A stretch of DNA of 64,000 nt from Oegoconia quadripuncta (GCA_949316235.1 OX438748.1:35086836-35150835); one strand, 5' to 3'; counted from the stretch's first letter, positions 10,310-24,200 are shown. Numbers and translations are program-made. Notes: generated from the letters alone by a model not told the origin.

Positions 10310-10800
10310 TTTTAAATGGTTCGGCGATTCGGGTTGTAAAACAGTTTAAATACTTGGGACATTATTGACAGAGGATCTAAGGGACGATAAAGATATCGAA
10401 AGAGAGAGACGAGCTCTATCGGTTAGGTGTAACATGCTCGCGCGCAGATTTGGCAAGTGTACTAGACAGGTGAAAGTAACGTTATTTAAAGCTTATTGTC
10501 AGTGTCTACTTGCCAACTCTGGGTAAGATACACTGGGAAAGCCTACGGCAACATAAGGGTGCAATACAATGACGCATTTCGTACTCTAATGAGATTGCCG
10601 CGTTTTTGAAGTGCCTCGGGCATGTTCGCCGAATCTCGGGTGCCTGATTTTCATGCTGTTCTCAGAGCACGCATAGCTTCCTTTTGGAAAAGACTGCGCG
10701 CTTCTGATAACAGCATACTCAAAGCAGTGAGTGACAGACTCTGCAATCCAGTTTTTAAGCATTGGTTGTCTGTTCATCAGAGCGCGAATCGGAAATGACC
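10310..10800 (+). mobile_element. non-LTR retrotransposon RT C-terminus, frameshifted
   Basis: Pieces such as FKYLG, YNDAFRTLMRLPRF and ASFWKRLRASDNSILKAVSD appear in different frames with stops between them. This is the region after the RT core of a CR1/Jockey-like LINE. It is a decayed pseudo-copy. Confidence 0.7.
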
Positions 10801-10907
10801 GCCAAAGGTCTTTGTTAGTGGATTTTATTTTGACTATTTTACTTGTACTTTATATCAATTTATTTGGGTATTCTAATTTGTAGTGTACTTTTACTTTTGT
10901 ATATAGG

Positions 10908-11025
10908 GCCGTCCATATATTACGTCTTCTAAATTAGGGGGGGGGGGGGGGGGGGGGGGTTGGTCTGCGGATGACGGTAAATGATAGATGGGGGGGGGCG
11001 GTGTTTTGACGTCATTCTTATTTAT
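10908..11025. repeat. G-run repeat edge (23 G and 9 G)
   Basis: GGGCCGTCCATATATTACGT is followed by 23 consecutive G (10937-10959) and, 30 nt later, by nine more (10990-10998). The GGCCGTCCAT...TTACGTC edge is a common insect transposon terminus. The G-runs could form quadruplexes and are a likely site of length error. Confidence 0.7.
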
Positions 11026-11097
11026 TTATAGTTTATTTTTCACATACAAAAAGATTATTTCTAAAAAGAAATTTCTTCCAGCACACCTAGTAAAATA

Positions 11098-11250
11098 CTA
11101 GCTGCCCGCCCCGGCTTCGCCCGTGGTACTTACATGTATTATACATATACCCCTTCTTTAAGAATCAGTCTATCTATTTAAAAAAACCGCAAAAATCCGT
11201 TGCGTAGTTTTAAAGATCTAAGCATACATATAGGGACAGACAGGGAGGTT
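11098..11250 (+). repeat. dispersed repeat, CTAGCTGCCCGCCCCGGC edge
   Basis: Starts with CTAGCTGCCCGCCCCGGCTT CGCCCGTGG, a terminus seen on thousands of lepidopteran repeats, and continues with a diverged body. Confidence 0.5.
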
Positions 11251-11278
11251 CTGTATTCGAGGCGTATTTTTTTAAATA

Positions 11279-12008
11279 ATGGTGTCGATTCGGATGTACA
11301 ACGAACTAACTAAATTTAAAGCAGATACATCCTTTTCTAACACTATTAACATGAAAGGGACGACTATAAATTAAGGCCTGTCAAATTAATTTTTTTTTTT
11401 TTTTTGGTTTCATTCTCTCCTTTAGGAGAAGGCAAAGGGATCTAGCCCATAACAGCCATGTCTTATTTCTCTTATTTCTTCAATTTGTAAGTCAGTCTCA
11501 GTCAAAACAAGTAATTCGTCGTATACTTGGCGTATACAGAGTCTAGTCACGGTCAAGTCATTCTTCAGTAAAGTGGCAGAATGCTTTACAAAAGATTTTG
11601 GCGGCTTCTTGTGGGAACCCGAAAGCTCCGTTACGCACTTTAATTTACACCTCCCTTCACTTGTACACTATCACTAACGTTTGCTGCACAATACTCTGCC
11701 ATTATTAAGCTTCAAAAGTTAGAATGCACAAATTATAAGACTTATAAAGAAAAATGCTACTTCACTCGCCGAGTTCCCGCCAAAAAGCCCTGTCAAATTA
11801 AGTTAAGAGCTGTCAAAACAAGTCGCTCTATAGTATTTTAATCGTGACGTCGCTAGGTGTACACCTAATATTGATAAAGAAGTGCTTGTTTTGATCATTT
11901 TACTTAATTTGACAGGACATATGTCGTCCTTTTCATGTATTAGTGGTTAGAAAAGGATACATATAATTTAAATTTAGTTAGTTCGTTGTACATCCGAATC
12001 GACACCAT
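11279..12008. mobile_element. 730-bp MITE, TA-flanked, about 110-bp TIRs
   Basis: Both ends read ATGGTGTCGATTCGGATGTA and its reverse complement, and the inverted similarity continues about 110 bp inward. The element is bounded on both sides by TA (11277-11278 and 12009-12010), as Tc1/mariner-type target duplications are. The interior has no transposase. A related end (GGTGTCGATTTGGATGTAC) appears near 14547. Confidence 0.75.
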
Positions 12009-12225
12009 TATCCTACGCACTTTTTTATTCGCCTTGCGTGTTGTTGCGTATTTAATCCATACATTCCGTCCTCGCGGCCAAGATTGCCGGATACGGATTT
12101 TTTTCTCCGGCCTACTAAAAGTCCGTCCTCTATGTTGCCCCTTTTCACAAAGATATCTAAATACTTGTTTTTGAATCTATTTATGGGATTTATATATTTC
12201 GGTGCCACTATTTTATGCACAGTAA

Positions 12226-12553
12226 CCGCCTCCGTGGCTCAATGTAAACAACATTGGGTTTACGTTTCGGATACCCCAGCGGGGTAAATATTTAGTACTC
12301 GGTTTGGATATTGGTAGGGCATATTAAATGTCCGTCTGGCTAGCTACCACCATCTTATCTAAATCTGCCGCCAAACAGCAATGTTTATAGCATTGTTGTG
12401 TTCCGGTTGTCAGAGATAAGATAGACAGTCCCCCATATAAGATAGGGTTTCCGGTTCAGTACGCTACCACCTTCGGCCTCATCTTCACTTAACATCAGGT
12501 GTGATTGAGGTCAAATGCTAACCCGTTGTGGATTAAAAAAAAGAAAAAAAAAA
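12226..12553 (+). mobile_element. SINE-A copy, near full length
   Basis: Starts CCGCCTCCGTGGCTCAATG (tRNA-like head), has a disrupted B-box, then the complete body and an A-rich tail. Confidence 0.8.
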
Positions 12554-12564
12554 CAGTTTTTTGG

Positions 12565-12985
12565 GATACAAAATATATCATCATAGGTAACCTACCACCA
12601 TATCAACTACCTAAATTTAATAATGTATATGGCATGAGAATATGGGATTATATTTTACCAGATATTTAAAATAGTATTCCTGGTGAACTATATTCACATA
12701 ACATAAAAAAATGTAAAAATGCATTGAAGAAGTACTTTATAGATGGAACTATGTAGGAAGTGCCTTTCCAACAAATTTTATTTCGATAGCGAGACACATG
12801 TCTACTTGCTTTCGTATATCATCTTATGTATGTATTGTATGTAGATATTTTAAGTTGTCTTTTGTAATAATTAATAACGTGGCGGGTCAGTGACCTCATT
12901 CGCACTACACACAAACTTTTACAGGTTTTCGTAGGCGTCTTATAGTGAAGATTGTTCAAATAATGTTCTATGGATAAATAAATAA
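12565..12985 (+). mobile_element. LINE ORF2 end and 3' UTR
   Basis: Plus-strand codons resembling the end of a Jockey-like ORF2 (KKCKNALKKYFIDGTM then stop at about 12755) are followed by a 3' UTR and an A-rich AAATAAATAAAAAAA end. Confidence 0.6.
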
Positions 12986-13027
12986 AAAAAAAAAGCAGTG
13001 GCTGCGTATGAGAATGAGGATTCCAGC

Positions 13028-13091
13028 TTCACAAACCGCCAATGCCCACTCATATTCAATATTATGAGTGGGCATATCTGGCGGTTTGTGT
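13028..13091. repeat. imperfect palindrome
   Basis: CACAAACCGCCA ... TGGCGGTTTGTG and TGCCCACTCATA ... TATGAGTGGGCA pair into a hairpin with a 3-4 nt asymmetry. Confidence 0.8.
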
Positions 13092-13751
13092 GACACTAAT
13101 TTTTAATCTATAATCGTTATCAAAATCCCAAAGAATTCTACGCTGGACATAGTTGGATATAAGTAGGTAAAAGACATTCCATTACCTTTTAGATAAATCT
13201 TTTTGAATTTGGGCCTCTGATAACTAAGTTAAGTTCAAAAATCCTAACACCATTGAACCTATACTAGCATAGTATCGAATTTTTAGGTAGTATCTGAGTC
13301 AATTAAGGTGTTAGAAAAAATATTGAGCTAAAATGTGACTGCATTATTCAACACGACTGAAAAGTATTTCTGAAGTTATGTAATTACTCGACAACATTAT
13401 TGTTTGAAACATTTCTATTAGCTATCTCGGATTAACATGACGAACGATAGATCCAAAATCCGTTCCATGTGGCTATATGTATAATTCTAAACTATGCCCT
13501 TTGATCACTGTTGTTACATACTGCTTTCGCCGTTGTTATTGATTGGTTAAACTGCCTTGGAACAAAGTACTTGGAGAACGTTCTCTGTCTACGGCGTGGA
13601 ATGTAGTTATCTGGCCGATTTTTTTAAATAAAGGTTTTTTACAACTCTGGATACGAACTATTTGGCCGAATTGGCTGCAGTGTTGCCTATATTCCAGTAA
13701 ATTATCAATTTAGAAGCTTTAATAATATTTTATGCACTCACGAAGATAACA

Positions 13752-13877
13752 TAGGCCCATAATATTAAACCGTTCTCAAGTTGACGCTTGAGAATCTGTT
13801 GCATATTAAAACAGCATCAGAAAAATGGTCTTGTGACTGAGACTCCATCTCAAGAACGATTTATTAATACGGGTCTA
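13752..13877. mobile_element. short MITE (TAGGCCC...GGGTCTA)
   Basis: The ends TAGGCCCATAATATTAAACC and its rough reverse complement at ATTTATTAATACGGGTCTA match the termini of the 340-bp element at 23781-24120. This is a 126-bp internally deleted family member. Confidence 0.6.
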
Positions 13878-14039
13878 AGTCTCTTTTTCACGATAAGTGT
13901 CGGGCCAGTGACTGTACCCGATCCATATGTGTCCATACCCAATCCAAGGATATGTGAAGTCATACGCAATACATTTTTGGGTTAGATAGATGTTTTATTG
14001 CTTTTACTCGTAAATAATTCAGTTAATTTTGAAGTTTTT

Positions 14040-14290
14040 AAGTTGATTTTGAGTACGGAGGCATATTTTTATTTGCCCGCGAGTTTGATCTCATGGTAAA
14101 TTTCATCAAAATCGGTTAAGCAAGAAATACCTAGCCTATATTAATCCAGGTCCTAATCTGTCTACTATCATTTAAATCCGAGCTCAATCCGTTAGGTGCG
14201 AAGAGGTTATAAAGATACACAAACACACACACCCACACACACACTTTCGCATTTATAGTATTATAGTGTGATAGAAGAAGAAGAATCAAT
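14040..14290. repeat. dispersed repeat with CA-rich end
   Basis: TTTCATCAAAATCGGTTAAG and GAGCTCAATCCGTTAGGTGC belong to a common lepidopteran repeat whose other variants are at 18868-19083 and 19363-19640. A (CA)n-rich run lies at 14220-14245. Confidence 0.5.
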
Positions 14291-14340
14291 GTTGTGATAC
14301 ATAGGCAAATTACAGTTTAATATATCTTCTTGGCGACAGA

Positions 14341-14452
14341 CTTTTTTTTTTATGCAGGGCGGGTTTGTACTTGACCTCAATCACACCTGATGTTAAGTGA
14401 TGATGAGGTCGAAGGTGGAACGTACTGACCCGAAAACCCCAACACAACAACA
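14341..14452 (-). mobile_element. SINE-A 3' fragment
   Basis: T-rich start, then the reverse complement of the SINE-A terminal block, cut off after CCCGAAAACCCCAACACA. Confidence 0.65.
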
Positions 14453-15191
14453 ACAACAAAGACTTAGATACAGTAGGTAAAAAATGCTCTACTACTGATA
14501 TAGAGAGAAATAAATGTTATATTGATTGATTGATTTACTATAACATTGGTGTCGATTTGGATGTACTCCAACTAAATTAAACTAAAATCAGTTTTAAAGT
14601 AGTACTGTCTCTTTCTCCCTGGAACCACTCCAAAACTGGTTTAGTTGATTACGAGTATTACCACCAACGCCTAAGTAATTCAGTACAGATACCTAACTAA
14701 TCGAAGGCGGATGCTATTTAAGGGACTACAAATAAATGTCATATTATTATTATACTAATATGATCTAAGTAAACTGATGCAACTCTACGTCCATGCATGC
14801 AACTTTACAGACGACACTCAACTTGGTACCTTTTTTTTGGAAAAAAACGCTAAAACCGTTTTTAGTAAAAACGAACTGGCAACATTGGCACTAAATGTGT
14901 CAGTGAGAAAAGTTGTTCGTACGTGGAAAAGTTTAAAGTTTATTATTTTCATAAAGTTCATATTGAGTGGGGGTCTCTTGTAGATTGTGAGAGATAATTA
15001 TAAAGCAGTCTAGATAAACGTTTAATCATTTTATTTACTAAATAATCACTTTCGATAAAAATATTTTTGATTGATAAGAAATTAATCTTGCTTGAATTGA
15101 ATCTGTTTAAATATTTTGTTTGTTTCCATCAAATTATCTTTGAGACTAGACACAGGTAATACAGAGGCAGTTGAAGTGTTAAATAAGAAAA

Positions 15192-15238
15192 ATGGAGCCA
15201 AGAACTACCATTAAACAGTTTAAAGTCATGCCTAAACA
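15192..15238 (+). CDS. PHYH exon 1 (start codon)
   Basis: Encodes 15 residues plus two bases (MEPRTTIKQFKVMPK). Donor CA|GTAAGT. The split codon joins in frame to exon 2. I chose this start because the ATG is in good context, the donor is strong and the phase is right. No PTS2-like nonapeptide is visible. Confidence 0.8.
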
Positions 15239-18200
15239 GTAAGTACACCCTTTACTAGAACTCTTGCCTTATTATTTGGTTGGTTGGGTTTATTGTCGTT
15301 ATGTGGATGCAAAATTTCCACTTTTTTGGACCAAAGTTGTGGGTTAGGATTTTGTTAAGGGGGCACCGGGGCAAACAATATAGAAAAATTTTACTCTTAC
15401 ATACAGTGCAAACAAAAGTAAATTATTATTTTTTTTTGTGCTCCCTTTTGATACTGACCAAAAATTTAAAAAATACTGATAAAAATCGAAACTGTTTTTC
15501 TTTATGATGACAAATCAAATCAAAATATTTTATTTCATGGGATAAAATTATCACTTGAAAACGTCACTATTTATATTAATATTACATTTAAATTTACTGC
15601 TCATTCACAAAGCTGACTAGAAAAACGACATTGCTTTATGTATCGGAATTTACTTTAACCATTAATTATTTTGATTTTTTTATTTAATGATTTATTTGAA
15701 ATCGCATGATCAATGAAGTTGAAGTGATGTTTTCAATATGTTGCTGTAATCCACATCTCTAAGATTGTGCTGCATTTATGTAGATTATAGTTTAACATCA
15801 TTAGAATATTCTTCAAAGATCGCTGCAAATTATCAATTTTATTCAAGAAGACACAAGATGATAGTAATGAATGAGATATTTAATCCAACTTTAATTAATA
15901 GCACCAGTTCTAATTCTTTCACATTCTAATTCCAATTGTTTACAACAAATTATTTTTCTTTTCTTTTATTATGGCCTCTAACCATGAAGAAATAATTTAA
16001 GGTAGCTAGAAATATTTAAACTATATAAAAACTAAACATAAAAAATTATATGTCACAATAACATAGTGGTAAGGAAAAATAGTGATAAACATACAGGAAA
16101 TCATGTAAGCCGACTCTGCAAAATCAGTAAATCAATTAGAGGGCCCTGCATACGGTTTTTCTATGTATAAGGTTCCCGTTGATATACAAAGTCTTCCTAT
16201 CTATAAATTTAAAGATACTGTAAAACAGAAACTTTCGTATAAAATATCAGACAGAAGAGCGTTTGTGGCTCAGCGGTTATGATGCAGTCTCCCAATTTGG
16301 CAGGTCCGGGTTCGAATACCAGGCAGGCCATGTACCAATGACTTTTTAATTTAATTGTGAATTTTAAGGAAAACATTGTGAGGCAACCTGCATGTCTAAG
16401 AAATAATTCTAAGGCATGTGAAGTCCCCAACTCGCTTTAGACCAATGTGGTGGACTATGGCCCATTCTCCCACATTATACAGGGGAAGGCCTATATCCCT
16501 GCAGTAGAATGTTTTCGAGCTGATGATGATCATCCGTAGACTAACCAACTCATTCGCATGCCAGGCTAGTCACAATCTTTTTTTTTTTTTTTTTTTGTTC
16601 TGTTCCTCATTGTGCGATTGGCTTCATAAGCCATTAGCAGATCTGCTCCGTGTGTGCGGTGGCTTGAGAGGTCTGTCCTTCCAGCGAAGATTCTGCCTCA
16701 TTGACTCAATCACGGAGATTACTCCCAGTCAGTTGTCGTGTACAAGGGTGTAGTCCCATATGTGTTTCCGTTTCAGTCTTCTATTATGTAGTGGCTCGCA
16801 CAGGGCCGTAGCAAGGCTGTTAGTGTGCGAGTGCATACGCTGCTCATAGGCCTCTGCTCGGTTCTCAATTTCTTGTTTCAGTGTTTTTATGTTGAGGTGC
16901 TCATGCAAATCTGATATTCTAGTAAACCAAGGGGCATTTGTAATCGTTTTAAGGACATTGTTTTGAAACCTCTGTAGTATCTCTATGTTCGAGTTTTTGG
17001 CTGTGCCCCACAGTTCAATACCGTAAGTCCAGACTGGTTTTAGGACAGTTTTGTATATAAGCAATTTGTTACTTAGGGACACTTGGGAATGTCTGCCAAG
17101 TAGCCAGTTAAGTTTCCTGAGCCGTTGATTCAGCTCATCACGTTTCTTTTCTATATGTACCCTCCAAGTTTGTTTCCTATCCAGATACATGCCCAGGTAT
17201 TTGGCAGTATCACTATGGGGCAAGGTATCATTCCCAAGTTTAACAGGTGTGCAGTTATCTTTGCGCAATGTAAATGTTACGTGTACAGATTTATTCGCGC
17301 TAGCTCTAATACGCCATTTCCTCATCCATTTAGTCGTAGCTAGTCACAATCTAATAGTGAAATAAAGTGTACCTTTTGTAACATTTAAACCTGTTTTTAA
17401 AAGAGCATCTCTTCGAGTTTCTTTCTTGTTCTTCCCATGGGGAAAGTCGGCTTTTTCTTTTTTTTTATATTGTTTTTATTTGAGGCTTTTGTACACCCTG
17501 GATGACTATGCCAGCCTCATTGATACATTCGCCTTTTTAAACCTCACTCTCTTTTTGCAATGGACAATCCAAACAAATTGACCAGACTGACAGCACTCCT
17601 ACAGAGCATATCAGCCAAAACACAGCTGAGCTGCCCATTGCATAGCTCCGATGACTTAATCAAAAGTCGTTGTCTAATATCTGCACTCCGGTCACACTCC
17701 AACGAAAAGTGTAACACGTCATCTGGTTTATCACAAACATCACACAGTGGTGACGGTTTAATTCCCATCATATGATAAAATTTATTTGTTGGTACGTGTC
17801 CTGAGCGCAGCTTTTTGCTTAAAAAATGACTATTTTAAGTCTACCTACGAAACAAAGATTTTTTACTTTATGTTGTGACGAAGATGTAACTGAACGATTC
17901 GCATATTTCACAGAACATCTACCGAGTTATCAGAATCATACAAACTATCACCGGAGCAGCTGAAGTACTATGATGACAATGGTTTTGTGGTGCTGAAAGG
18001 GCTGATTGACTTTACATCCCTCTATGCCTACAAGTAAGTGTTTATATTTAAGCAGACGGGCAATTCCACTGAGGTGGCATGAAATATCATATTATCAAAT
18101 ATTTTCTGAAAACATACGCCAATGTAATTACAAGCTTTTATTTAGCTTGCAATATTCGTATGTAAGTAAGTTGCCAGTTTCAAAAGTAAACCATTTTTCA

Positions 18201-21200
18201 ATCTCTAATTCAGCTGAAATATGGCATATATATGTAAGTTTGGTGATAATCGAATATTATGGTACCATCTAAGCCTCCGTGGCTCAATGTAAACAACATT
18301 GGGTTTACGATTCGGAGGTTGCGGGTTCGATCTCCAGTGGGGTACATTTTTAAGTACTCGGTTTGGTTGGTGGTAGGGCATTTTAAATGTCCGCCTGGCT
18401 AGCTACCACCATCTTATCTAAATCTGCCTCCAAACAGCAATGTTAATAGCATTGTTGTGTTCCGGTTGTCAGAGATAAGATAGTCAGTCCCCCAAAAAAG
18501 ATGGGGTTTCCGGGTCAGTACGCTACCACCTTCGGCCTCATCTTCACTTAACATCAGGTGTGATTGAGGTCAAGTGGTAACCCGTTGAATAAAAAAAAAA
18601 ATCTGATGATGGAGGCGGGATTAGGGACTGGAACACGCTGATGGCAAATGGCAAGATAGTTGAATTTGGGTTTGTATGCTTTGTTGCCATGAGCACTTTC
18701 CATTACACATGATGACGAGGGCCTGAAGATGGAGCCAAAAGATTGCCAGTGAAACTTCTTGATGGACTTTATACTTCGTCTTTCTACTAGAATAATCCTG
18801 ATGGATGTGTGATTATCATGAATTATTAAATCTATTAAAAGCTTTTTTGTAAGTATCTAACCAATATTATAATGGTGAAAGTTTGGATGTTTGTTTGTTT
18901 GTTGCTCAATGACGGCGAAACGGATGAACGGATTTGGATGAAATTTGGTATATAGGTAGAACATACCCTGGATTAAAACATAGGATATTTTTTATCCCGA
19001 TAAAGTGAGTAATTCCCACGGGATAAACAAACTTCCGCAATAAAGTTCTTCCCACGCAGGCGAAGCCGCGGCCGGAAAGATAATTTTTAATAAAGATGAC
19101 AACCGATTGGTGTAGTGGATAGTCACCCTATCAGCGAAACCAACGGTTGCGGGTTCGAATCCCGCGAGGGGTAAATGTTTGTATGATGAATACGAACATT
19201 TATTCCCGAAGCTTGGATGTTTATATAAATATTTATGTAAGTTTATCCGTTATCTAGTATCCATAAGCACAAGCTTTGCTTAGTTTGGGACTAGTTGATT
19301 GGTGTAAGTGTCCGAAATATTTAAATATTTATTTATTTATTTTAATGTAGAACATATTTTATACTAGCTTTTCGTCAGTGTCTGCTTGGAATAACTGTAT
19401 CGCTTTGTTTATCCCTTAATCGCGATAAAAAAAACCTAATTATTCAACACTTTATTGTACACACACGTCAAATTACACATTAAAAAGAATTAAATACAAA
19501 TGGACATCTCTCTTCCTAGGTTTTAATCCAGACTATGTTCTACATATATACCAAATTTCATCCAAATCCGTTCATCCGTTTCGCCGTCATTGAACAACAA
19601 ACACCCAAACTTTTGCATTTCTAACATTATTCGCGAGATATTACAGTTGATTCTGATATGACCTCCCTGAACTGAACTAAAACCAGTTTAAATAAATAAA
19701 TAAAACTTCTTTAATTCAGACTTTGGGTCCATATTTTGTTAGTAACAATTTACCCTTAACCTATGTTAGTTTTTATTTTCCATTTTACAAAAATGCGCAA
19801 ACTTCGATGCTGTGACATCCAGTGCTTTGTGTAGCGACTGTCCAGCCTATCAGCAATGACTGTCAGGAGTAGTGCTCTCATTTTCTTTTTGGAATACAAG
19901 ACACAATAGTGTTTTTTTATTTTTCTTTATTTATAATTTATTGCACACGATTACACATAAAAGTCAAATACATACTAGATACAGGATGTACAAAAGGCAC
20001 TAGCTTATCTCTAAAAAGAGATTTCTTCCAGTGAAACCCTGCAAATGTGAAAGAAAACAGGTTCGATAGGATAGACATACATACGTGCACTGAGAAAAAA
20101 GTGTCAATAATCAATTTGAAATCAAATGACTATAATTGGGATCTTCAAGTCTAGAGTGAATAGGCATTTACTGGGTGCGCGTGATACATCTTCGGCTACA
20201 TCGTCGCTTTCCATCAGGTGAGATTTTAGTCAAACGCGAAACCAGTTTTTAATAAATAAAAAAAAAAAAAAAAACTTCACATGTCATAAAATAAATACCT
20301 ATTTAATATTAAATAAAATACTTACGTGTTTTAATTATAAAATAAATGAGGAATGCCTGTATCTTTTTAACAAATAAATATATACTTACATATAATATAT
20401 ACATACACTAAACATACACGTCTGTCATATTTTACATAATATTATTTATGCATACGAAAAACATTTCTATTTCTAAATGCATACAATCCAGGACTTTTAG
20501 CACAGATTACTGATAAGTTACTAACGTATAGATACGTTACTTACGTTTTAGTTAAAAGCCAAAGATAGTACAGTCCAAAAACCATTGACTTTTCTATTAG
20601 GCATGCGCACTCGGCCGGTTGTTTGTAGTCGCGAGGGAACTGATAAATCTAATCAAAGTATTTATTATATTGGACGATGGACATGGGGTCTATTGTTGCC
20701 CACAGATAACAACCTGACCTTAGTACAACGAGAATCTTTATTTACCGTTTATTGTTTGCGTTACACATCTCGATATTGTAGCATCCACTCGATTATGCAG
20801 TACTCTGTGAATTGGACAATCAAATCGGATCTATCAAAATATAAATTTAGAATCATCATAAAACTTTTTTTTTATGCACGACGGGTTCGTACTTAACCTT
20901 AATCACACCTGATGTTAAATGTAGATGAGGTCGAAGGTGGAACGTACTGACCCGGAAACCCCAACACATTTGGGGGACTGGCTATCTTATCTCTGACAAC
21001 CGTAACACAACAATGCTATTAACATTGCAGCTTGTAAGCCGCCAAGCTGCAATGTTAATAGCATTGTTGTGTTACGGTTGTCAGTTAGCTAGCTTAGTTA
21101 GCTTGTACTATGGATACTAGATAACGGATAAACATACATAAATATTTATATAAACATCCATGACTCAGGAATAAATGTTCATATTCATCACACAAACATT

Positions 21201-24200
21201 TACCCGTCGCGGGATTCGAACCCGCAACCGTTGGTTTCGCTGATAGGGTCACTATCCACTACACCAATCGGTCGTCAAACCAATTAACCAATCACAGTAA
21301 TCTATCGATGGCTATAACGACGAAATTACAGAATAGCCAACCAGGATGACCAACTGCTGAACATAGGACTCGATCGTAGATTTTCAAGCGAGAGCGATAT
21401 GCCGGTCAACAGCAGAGTAGAGAACAAATCTATTATCTCCCATGGGTTAAGGCGACTAAGTAAACTGAGGTTTTTTGACACCTTGGGCCAGGGTTGGGTA
21501 GAAGCGTCACTGGCTAGCCTCCTTCTTCTTTTCGAGCCTATGGCAAAAATTATTATTTTTATGCATAACGGGTTGGTACTTGACTTCAATCACCACCTGA
21601 TGTTAAGTGATGATGAGGTCGAAGGAGGAAGCGTACTGACCCGGAAACCCCAACGCATTTGGGGGACTGGCTATCTTCTCTCTGACAACCGGAACACAAC
21701 AATGCTATTAACATTGCTGCTTGGCGGCAGATTTAGATAAGATGGTGGTAGCTAGCCAGGCGGACACTTAAAATGCCCTACCATCAACCAAACCGAGTAC
21801 TTAAACATGTACCCCGCTGGGGATCGAACCCCCGACCTCCGAATCGTAAACCCAATGTTGTTTACATTGAGCCACGGATGCGGTTAAACGGCGGTGTTTT
21901 ATCAAAAAAGACACCAACTTGTTTGCAAATTTTTTTGAATTTAAAAAACCAAGGCTTACATGGGATGGAGTTTTGGATATCGCTATAGTGCTTGTTGAAG
22001 GCAGTCGTTAACTGAAATCTTCTACCTGAAAATATAATTAATCTAAACAGAAATAATCAAAACGTCAAGAAATCATTAGCAAAAAAAGGTAATTCACAAA
22101 ACTACCTGATGACAAACAAGCTTTGTGTACTTCGACCGCCAAAAATTACAAAATTGAATTAGTCATATACTTGTTATTAATAAAAAAAAAAGAATAACAA
22201 CATGATCCTGTGTGTTTTTTGCGCCGCTTCTTTTCCCACATATGATTTCCCTTTCCGAAGCGGTGGTAGCTTGGACATACCGACTGACAGAGATGCAATA
22301 AGCCCTATTAGTTTGTTTGGTTTGGTGTAGTGGTTAGAAACTCTGCTGCTATACCAAAAGGTCGCATGTTCGAATCCCGCTAGGGACATATGTTTGTATG
22401 ATGAATACAGACATATGTTCCCGAGTTATGGATGTTTTTCATTTATATATGTATTTCATTTTTTTATATCACTTATTGAAAGTCAACATGTTATTTTTTT
22501 TAAACTACATCGCTTCACAAGATGTTATGGTTAGGGAGAAGAAGCGACAAGAAACTCCGCAACAACACATCTTTTCAATTAGTTTCCCAATATCGTAAAG
22601 ATAGGCTATGAAGAATAATGGACCTAGGATTGAGCCTTGGGGCACACCTGAAGGCACCGCAACGAAATCGGAACTCTGTCCAACCACTACTGCCTGCGTT
22701 TTGTTTGAGATGTACGATAGCACCTATTGAGATCCCTCCGAATGCCTAACTTCTGTAATTTGAATATAAATAATAATAATAAATAAATAAATATTTGGGG
22801 CACTTACACCAATCATCTACTCATAGTCCCAAACTAAGCAAAGCTTGTGCTATGGATACTAGATAACGGATAAACATACATAAATATTTGTATAAACATC
22901 CATGACTCGGGAATAAATGTTCGTATTCATCACACAAACATTTACCCCTCGCGGGATTCGAACCCGCAACGGTAGGTTTCGCTGACAGTGTCACTATCCA
23001 TTACACCAATCGATTGTTATCATAGAAATACATCAAAAAACTGGGTTAAAAGTCCCATATCTTCGAAACCTTTTTGTGTATTATTTCGTCGTCGGTGACT
23101 AAGCGGTTAGGACGCAGTCTCCCAAAATTTAGTTACTTATGTGCATTTATCCGACTGCTCTTAAACGATGAAGAAAAACAACGTGAGGAAACCTGCGCGC
23201 CTGAGGAATAAAAATTGAAAGGCATGTGAACCAACCCGCTCTGGGCTAGCGTGGTGGACTATGGCCTATACTCCCTCATTATACGAGGGAAGGCCTAAAT
23301 CCCTGCAGTGGGATGTTTACGGGCTGATGATGATGATACATTACAGTTACATGAGGGCGCCACTGGTCGGAAAAAAACCCTCTTAACCGATTTTCGTCAA
23401 ACATGGCTAAGAACCTGGCCGGACAAAGACTGGACACACATAACGCCTCCAAAATAGGTCTTAATAAATTATAAAATCTAGGTATACTAATAAAGTGTTG
23501 AAAATTTAGTCATGCATCTGCACATGATAAGTGCGTGCGTGCGACTTATAATTATCTTTCTATTAAAATATAATTGAAATGAATAAATCATATTTAAAAA
23601 AAATAAGATTGGCTCTTACATGCCACAAGTAGAATACCTTTTGAATCGCTTTGACTTGCAAATAAGTAGGTACCCTAACCAATATGACGGCAATGACATA
23701 CGTCAACTTAAAAAAACTCGCAGCGACTGTTAATAATATCATCCGTTAATAGTACAGTCGCCCGCATGTCAAGCGTATGCCTTAGGCCCGTATTAATAAA
23801 CCATTCTCAAGATTGAGAACAGTCTTGTGACCGGTGTCAAGTAAACGTGTTGATTAATAAACCTAACTTGAGACTTGAAAAGCACGTGCATACTCAAGGA
23901 GTACTCACTTGAGAGGTGCGCGTATTAATAAACGAAACTCCAGACTATCATTCATGCGCCGCTGAGGCGAACACTTGAGAAGTGATCTCAGCTGAGTAGA
24001 CCTCAAGATTGGTTTATAAATTAGCACGGAGCTGGAGATAGCGTCAACTGCTTAAGACGCATCTCGGTTGATACAGCCTCAAGACTTGTACTGACATTGG
24101 TTTATTAATACAGGCCTTAGTGTTTTAATAAGAACAGTACAAGAACTCAACTCACCAAAGATGTTAATAGTGGTGACGCCTCTCTGAGTGCCGTGGCCGT

